This document shows positions 62,166 through 64,000 of a stretch of DNA of 64,000 bases, one piece after another. Position 1 is the first letter of the stretch, and each line of letters opens with the position of its first letter. The translations under genes were made by a program, and so were the position numbers. The notes below the pieces were generated by a model, which made no database searches, had not been told where the DNA came from, and saw nothing but the letters and a program-made list of their open reading frames with translations. The DNA is from Alphaproteobacteria bacterium (GTDB lineage: Bacteria > Pseudomonadota > Alphaproteobacteria > Micavibrionales > Micavibrionaceae). Location of the stretch: NCBI GenBank assembly GCA_021775955.1, contig JAJFGU010000021.1:62001-126000 (forward strand). The letters run 5' to 3'.

Positions 62166-63479
62166 TCATGGCAGGAAAGAATAGGATTGCACACACGGAT
62201 CGTCGTAGGGCTCGGCAGGCGCGCCAGCAACAATCCAGCCCTCTTTGCTGCGCTCAATTTTTACTTCTGCCTCAGGGTCTTCCGGATCCTCATGCCGGTA
62301 CACCATGTCCGATGTCCCGGCAAGAATCCGCTCCTGATTGGGGCCTAAAAAGAGATCATACGCCCCGGCCCCCTCGGCATTGTAATAACTATCGCTGATC
62401 AAAATAACACCGCGCGGCGAGAGCGTTAAGACCCGTGCATATTCCAGCTCCTCCTGCCCCGGCGGGTTTTCCGCATCCAGCAAAACAGAAACCAGCCCAT
62501 CATCATGGGTCAGAATATCACGCCCCTGAAAATCAAACTCACCCTTGTAATAACGCTGCCATCCGATATCGCCCTCATTGCCATCGAGCAACATCACCCA
62601 TCCGGCCCGGTTCTTACGATCACTAGGCTCGGCATCACCGATGGTTACAATATACTGATCCGTGTAATCCGCGACCCCCCTGACCTGCGCCGCCAACCCC
62701 CTGGGATATTGCCGTTGCCAGATAATTGCACCCTTTTCATCAAGCTTTAAAACCCAGCCGACCTTGCGACCGTCTTCCGCCCGCAAATACCCGGCAGCGA
62801 CATAATGATTCTTATCAACGCGGGCCAGGCCGAGAATTCTATTCTCCAGCCCCGGCGCATAGGCCCTGTCGGTAATCGCATCTCCCTTGTGATTCAATTT
62901 GTAAATAATTGCAGAACCGGCCGATTCATAGCCGCGACCCTGCGCAAAGGCCGCCAGCATATAGGTCTTGCCGTCCTCCATCAAAATCATGTCATTGCTA
63001 TACAAGTCGAATTTCTTATCGCTGACCGTCTTTTCTTTCGTTAGGCCGCCCATCAGATCGAAAAACCCGATCCACACATGGTGCTTTCCTTTGTCGGTTT
63101 TCTGGTCGGCGACAACGATATAGCCGTCCTTATCTTTTAAGAAGGTGGTGATTTTCCGGATACCCTTCACCTTATGCGCCTGCTCCCAGATAATACGCCC
63201 GCGCCGGTCAAGCTCGGTCATAATGATCGTCATATCGCCATCTTCATAGGCAAAGCGCTCGCCAACAACCACGACATTTTTTGAAACGCTGACCACGCCT
63301 GCCGTGAAGCGCTCGGTTAAAGCCAGCTCTCCATAAACGGCATCCCACATATTATAAGAGCCGATCTCAGGCTTGCGCAGATGGGTAATGGCCTCATAAT
63401 CGGGGTCGCATTTCTGCGCAGATGCAGAGCCGCTCACAAAAACACCAAGCAATAGACATATATAAACTATAATCCGCAT
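62166..63479 (-). CDS. Exported protein of unknown function, probable beta-propeller
   Basis: 437 residues from ATG 63479. Signal peptide MRIIVYICLLLGVFVSGSASA is followed by Cys in QKCDPDYE. The mature part repeats strand-rich blades: GRIIWEQAHKVKGIRKIT, KGAIIWQRQYPRGLAAQ and EGDIGWQRYYKGEF each end a block with IxW(E/Q)(Q/R). This looks like a propeller of the kind seen in PQQ- or delta-60-type repeat proteins. Substrate or partner is unknown. Divergent from the glycosyltransferase gene at 63534. Confidence 0.75.
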   Translation of the reverse strand: MRIIVYICLLLGVFVSGSASAQKCDPDYEAITHLRKPEIGSYNMWDAVYGELALTERFTAGVVSVSKNVVVVGERFAYEDGDMTIIMTELDRRGRIIWEQAHKVKGIRKITTFLKDKDGYIVVADQKTDKGKHHVWIGFFDLMGGLTKEKTVSDKKFDLYSNDMILMEDGKTYMLAAFAQGRGYESAGSAIIYKLNHKGDAITDRAYAPGLENRILGLARVDKNHYVAAGYLRAEDGRKVGWVLKLDEKGAIIWQRQYPRGLAAQVRGVADYTDQYIVTIGDAEPSDRKNRAGWVMLLDGNEGDIGWQRYYKGEFDFQGRDILTHDDGLVSVLLDAENPPGQEELEYARVLTLSPRGVILISDSYYNAEGAGAYDLFLGPNQERILAGTSDMVYRHEDPEDPEAEVKIERSKEGWIVAGAPAEPYDDPCVQSYSFLP

Positions 63480-63533
63480 GGCGATCAGTGTAGGATCGGC
63501 CAAAAGAATGTCAACCAATGCTGAGTAGATCGC

Positions 63534-64000
63534 ATGAGATTACTTATTATAACCGATGCCTGGCGCCCGCAGATTAACGGAGTGGTCCGCACTTACGAGC
63601 ATATCAACCAAGAGCTGAGGGATATGGGCCATGAGGTCGATGTCATCGGACCCGGCGATTTCCCAAGGCAAATGCCCCTGCCCGGCTATGGCGAAATCAA
63701 ACTGGCGCTCGCCCCTTACCGCCGTCTTGTGAAAATGATTGAAGACCATGCACCCGAAAGCATCCATATCGCCACCGAAGGCCCGTTAGGCTGGGCGGCG
63801 CGGCGCTATTGCCTTAAAAATGACCTGCAATTTTCAACCTGTTATCATTCGCATTTCCCGGATTACCTGGCGCAAAGGGCCGCCAAATATCTAAGCGCCC
63901 TGCACGCACCGGTGCATGAAACCACCAAAAAGGCGATCCGGCATTTTCATGCCCCCTCCGCCGCGATGATGGTGGCCACACAAAGCCTCGAAGAAGAGCT
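63534..64000 (+). CDS. Glycosyltransferase family 4, N-terminal part, cut by window edge
   Basis: First 155 codons. MRLLIITDAWRPQINGVVRTYEHI is the N-terminal acceptor domain of GT4 enzymes (in two parts), with GHEVDVIGPGDF, HIATEGPLGWAARRYC and FSTCYHSHFPDYLAQR next; the last pattern is typical of alpha-mannosyltransferases and SqdX-like proteins. The nucleotide-binding C-terminal half is beyond the window. It may serve lipid or exopolysaccharide glycosylation. Confidence 0.88.
   Translation, partial: MRLLIITDAWRPQINGVVRTYEHINQELRDMGHEVDVIGPGDFPRQMPLPGYGEIKLALAPYRRLVKMIEDHAPESIHIATEGPLGWAARRYCLKNDLQFSTCYHSHFPDYLAQRAAKYLSALHAPVHETTKKAIRHFHAPSAAMMVATQSLEEE

Overview
The window looks like chromosome of an alphaproteobacterium. 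The gene orders xthA-erpA-dgt-SPOR-nagZ-scpAB-tatABC and zapE-mdh-sucCDAB-lpd, plus DUF2336, UPF0262 and a short-form HisG, are typical of that class. I cannot place the genus; a Micavibrio-like lineage is only a guess. Housekeeping genes have moderate GC, while a few orphan genes (15386, 18020, 35691, 44455) look more AT-rich.

Region 1 (1-24.1 kb) is a TCA-cycle cluster on the minus strand in the usual order mdh, sucC, sucD, sucA, sucB, lpd. It has been opened up by many insertions. These include a plus-strand tandem deaminase, thiE-thiL, a quinone oxidoreductase, an arsenosugar-type cluster (methyltransferase, nucleoside phosphorylase, two glycosyltransferases, with a radical SAM gene opposite), two small families of unknown proteins, a 39-codon membrane peptide, two lytic-transglycosylase-like genes and a 549-residue orphan. 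Four families of palindromic repeats occur in the window, and all have copies in the gaps of this region.

Region 2 (22.8-34 kb) is a dense run on the minus strand (dgt, SPOR, nagZ, scpA, scpB, tatA, tatB, tatC, zapE, DUF2336), divergent from erpA, two tandem truncated haemoglobins, xthA and lipoprotein genes. Region 3 (34-44.4 kb) holds cell-envelope hydrolases, tRNA-Thr, a homopolymer-frameshifted secreted protein, and dcd-murA-hisG-UPF0262-infA-maf-rng, convergent with rimK and its partner protease, then tRNA-Phe. Region 4 (44.4-64 kb) is envelope and signalling: a lauroyl acyltransferase, 3-hydroxybutyrate dehydrogenase, a large FecR/RTX-like surface protein, glpK-glpD, a hybrid histidine kinase with a response regulator, a YjbH-type outer-membrane protein, a triple-LamG secreted protein, rluD, a secreted protein and the start of a GT4 glycosyltransferase.

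The most unusual signal is RNA-like. A 271-272-nt element occurs twice (minus strand 2521-2791, plus strand 19921-20192). Its stem sequences differ between copies, yet each copy remains fully self-complementary, and G-U pairs fit one strand. A second element (21598-21729 and 62028-62160) shows the same behaviour. These are candidate structured-RNA repeat families supported by compensatory change. A promoter-plus-terminator unit at 60803-60958 is a candidate small RNA.
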